Source: Synergistaceae bacterium | GTDB taxonomy: Bacteria; Synergistota; Synergistia; Synergistales; Synergistaceae | Assembly (NCBI GenBank): GCA_031283975.1 | Contig: JAITAT010000228.1 | Span: 1-6,822, forward strand | Direction: 5' to 3' | Length of the DNA: 6,822 bases | Part shown: positions 5,342 through 6,822 of the stretch, one piece after another | How positions within the stretch are numbered: the first letter of the stretch is position 1 | How the letters are laid out: the number at the start of each line of letters is the position of its first letter | The notes under the pieces: model-generated | Seen by the model: the letters and a program-made list of their open reading frames with translations, nothing else | What the model was told of the DNA's origin: nothing | Databases searched by the model: none | Translations under genes and position numbers: made by a program

Positions 5342-6235
5342 TTGAACCTCAACATGTTCATGCAGCACTTCATAAACGCGCTTGGCCTGGGCTCTCTTTA
5401 CGGTCTCATAGCGATCGGCTACACAATGGTCTACGGAATATTGCGGCTCATCAACTTCGCGCACGGCGATATCTTCATGCTGGGCGCTTATTTCGTTTTT
5501 TTCTCGACCATTCAATACAAGCTGCCGTGGCTGGCGGGTCTCGTGATAGCCATAGCGGGGGCGACTTTCTGCGGCCTTCTCGTCGACAGAATAGCCTACA
5601 GGCCTCTGCGCGACGCTCCCCGCATCTCCGCTCTTATAAGCGCGATAGGGGTCTCTTTCTTTATAGAAAATTTTTCGATAGTGGTCTTTTCCGGCATGCC
5701 CCGCCCGGTCGTTCAGCCTCCGTCCCTGATGGCGGCGTTCTCCGCGGGCGGCGTGAGACTGGTTCCCCTGAATTTGATGGTTCCGGCGATATCGTTCGTA
5801 TTGGTCGGCGCGCTTCTGTGGATGGTACACAGGACGAAACAGGGCCTTGCCATGCGTTCGATATCCCATGACATAGAGACGACTCGTCTGATGGGGGTGC
5901 CGGTGGACAGAACCATCGCCCTCACATTCGCCCTGGGCTCGTCGCTGGCGGCGGTGGCCGGGATCATGTGGGCCCTCCGTTATCCCAGAGTGGAGCCCCT
6001 GATGGGCGTAATGCCCGGCTTCAAAGCGTTTATAGCGGCGGTGTTCGGTGGAATCGGCTCCATACCGGGCGCGATGCTCGGAGGACTCTCCCTGGGGTTC
6101 GTCGAGATAATGTCAGTCGCGTTTTTCCCGAGAGCATCGGGATACAGGGACGCGTTCGCGTTCATCCTCCTCATAGTCATCCTTCTGGTCAAACCGACCG
6201 GCCTGATGGGGGAAAAACTGGAGGAAAAAATATGA
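5342..6235 (+). CDS. livH: Branched-chain amino acid ABC transporter permease LivH
   Basis: This is a 297-residue hydrophobic inner-membrane protein with about eight predicted helices, the normal size for LivH. The family hallmark IGYTMVYGILRLINFAHGD lies at residues 25-43, followed by MLGAY. The cytoplasmic loop with the VFGGIGSIPGAMLGG motif (starting near 234) corresponds to the EAA-like contact with the ATPase subunits. It forms a heterodimeric channel with LivM, receives ligand from the periplasmic binding protein and needs LivG/LivF, which are not in this window. The start is a TTG with GGAGG (5329-5333) eight bases before it; the next ATG (5354) is poorly spaced and would trim the N terminus. 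The TGA stop overlaps the livM start by four bases (ATGA), a typical coupling in this operon type. Confidence 0.95.
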   Translation: MNLNMFMQHFINALGLGSLYGLIAIGYTMVYGILRLINFAHGDIFMLGAYFVFFSTIQYKLPWLAGLVIAIAGATFCGLLVDRIAYRPLRDAPRISALISAIGVSFFIENFSIVVFSGMPRPVVQPPSLMAAFSAGGVRLVPLNLMVPAISFVLVGALLWMVHRTKQGLAMRSISHDIETTRLMGVPVDRTIALTFALGSSLAAVAGIMWALRYPRVEPLMGVMPGFKAFIAAVFGGIGSIPGAMLGGLSLGFVEIMSVAFFPRASGYRDAFAFILLIVILLVKPTGLMGEKLEEKI

Positions 6236-6822
6236 GCGGCGCGTTCACGAACGGCAAAATACGAAACAACGCGCTCTCCTGTCTCGCTATCGCCTGTCTC
6301 GCCCTGTTTATCTGGCAGGCTCCGGCGCACGTCGACGGATACAAAATACGCATAATGAACATGATAGCCATAAACGCCATCCTCGGACTGAGCCTCAACA
6401 TGATATACGGCATGGCGGGAATGTTCTCCCTGGGACACGCCGGCTTTATGGCCATAGGCGCGTACGTGTCGGCTCTTTTGATACTGTCGCCGGAACAAAA
6501 GACGGCCATGTGGATACTCGACCCGATCGCGCCGTGGCTGCTGGAAATCCACGCGCCTTTTCTCGCGTCGCTGATAGCGGGGGGATTCGCCGCCGCTTTT
6601 TTCGGCTGGCTGATATCCCTTCCGGTGCTTCGTCTGGGCGGGGATTACCTCGGCATAGCGACGCTCGGGTTCTCCGAAATATTGAGAATCCTGATAACTA
6701 ATCTGACGCCGATAACGAACGGCCCGCTGGGGCTGAAAGGCATACCCGCGCACACTAACCTGTGGACGACGTACGGGTGTCTCCTGGCAGTGATGATATG
6801 CGTCGTCCGCATCATGAAGAGC
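6232..6822 (+). CDS. livM: Branched-chain amino acid ABC transporter permease LivM, N-terminal part (runs off window)
   Basis: The open frame of 197 codons has no stop before the window edge; full-length LivM proteins in this family usually exceed 300 residues. Start ATG overlaps the livH stop, with GGAGG (6220-6224) seven bases upstream. After a short polar N terminus and a first helix come the hallmark stretch NMIYGMAGMFSLGHAGFMAI (about 56-75) followed by GAY, then LRLGGDYLGIATLGFSEI, and TNGPLGLKGIP, all diagnostic for LivM. It is the second permease half and pairs with LivH. An insertion of about 20 residues around PEQKTAMWILDPIAPWLLEI between helices looks like an ordinary periplasmic loop. 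The ATPase genes livG and livF are expected downstream. Confidence 0.94.
   Translation, partial: MSGAFTNGKIRNNALSCLAIACLALFIWQAPAHVDGYKIRIMNMIAINAILGLSLNMIYGMAGMFSLGHAGFMAIGAYVSALLILSPEQKTAMWILDPIAPWLLEIHAPFLASLIAGGFAAAFFGWLISLPVLRLGGDYLGIATLGFSEILRILITNLTPITNGPLGLKGIPAHTNLWTTYGCLLAVMICVVRIMKS

Noticed and set aside
5980..6753. A 257-codon minus-strand open frame across livH and livM.
   Set aside because: It is antisense to two conserved permease genes, spans their junction, and has an arginine/tyrosine-rich composition typical of an antisense shadow.

Overview
The window comes from a moderately GC-rich bacterial chromosome with compact gene spacing, strong Shine-Dalgarno (SD) sites, some TTG starts and frequent ATA isoleucine codons. 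An exported solute-binding protein with a type I signal peptide instead of a lipobox, feeding a Liv-type permease pair, points to a diderm. The overall style, amino-acid uptake included, fits Synergistota, but no marker gene is present, so that placement is an inference. No mobile element, CRISPR array, tRNA or rRNA was seen.

Left part, minus strand (1-2090): the first 42 residues of a zinc-ribbon protein leave the window at base 1, behind their own promoter. Upstream of it lies a two-gene unit transcribed leftward: an EamA/DMT-family inner-membrane exporter followed by an exodeoxyribonuclease III-type AP endonuclease (xth). The two are joined by a one-base TAATG stop/start overlap.

Middle, plus strand (2116-3961): a divergent promoter region with two extended -10 elements separates the eamA-xth unit from three small accessory genes. 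These are (i) a SprA-related (CJM1_0395-like) putative zinc metalloprotease, (ii) an 81-residue exported protein with an Ada-like Cys/His metal-binding motif, and (iii) a 221-residue beta-rich protein that resembles the RhiA family. The protease carries two ungapped copies of its core motif, and the first copy has lost both zinc-binding histidines. A perfect 19-bp palindrome sits between a strong promoter and gene (ii), whose own motif spacing suggests it shares a transcript with (iii).

Right part, plus strand (3978-6822): the start of a branched-chain amino acid (Liv/HAAT) ABC transporter operon, with a periplasmic binding protein (livK-like), permease livH and the first 197 codons of permease livM. 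The leader has two hairpins. Between livK and livH lie three back-to-back hairpins, the last being an intrinsic terminator, which should keep binding-protein transcripts in excess over permease transcripts. The ATPases LivG and LivF are expected beyond the right edge.
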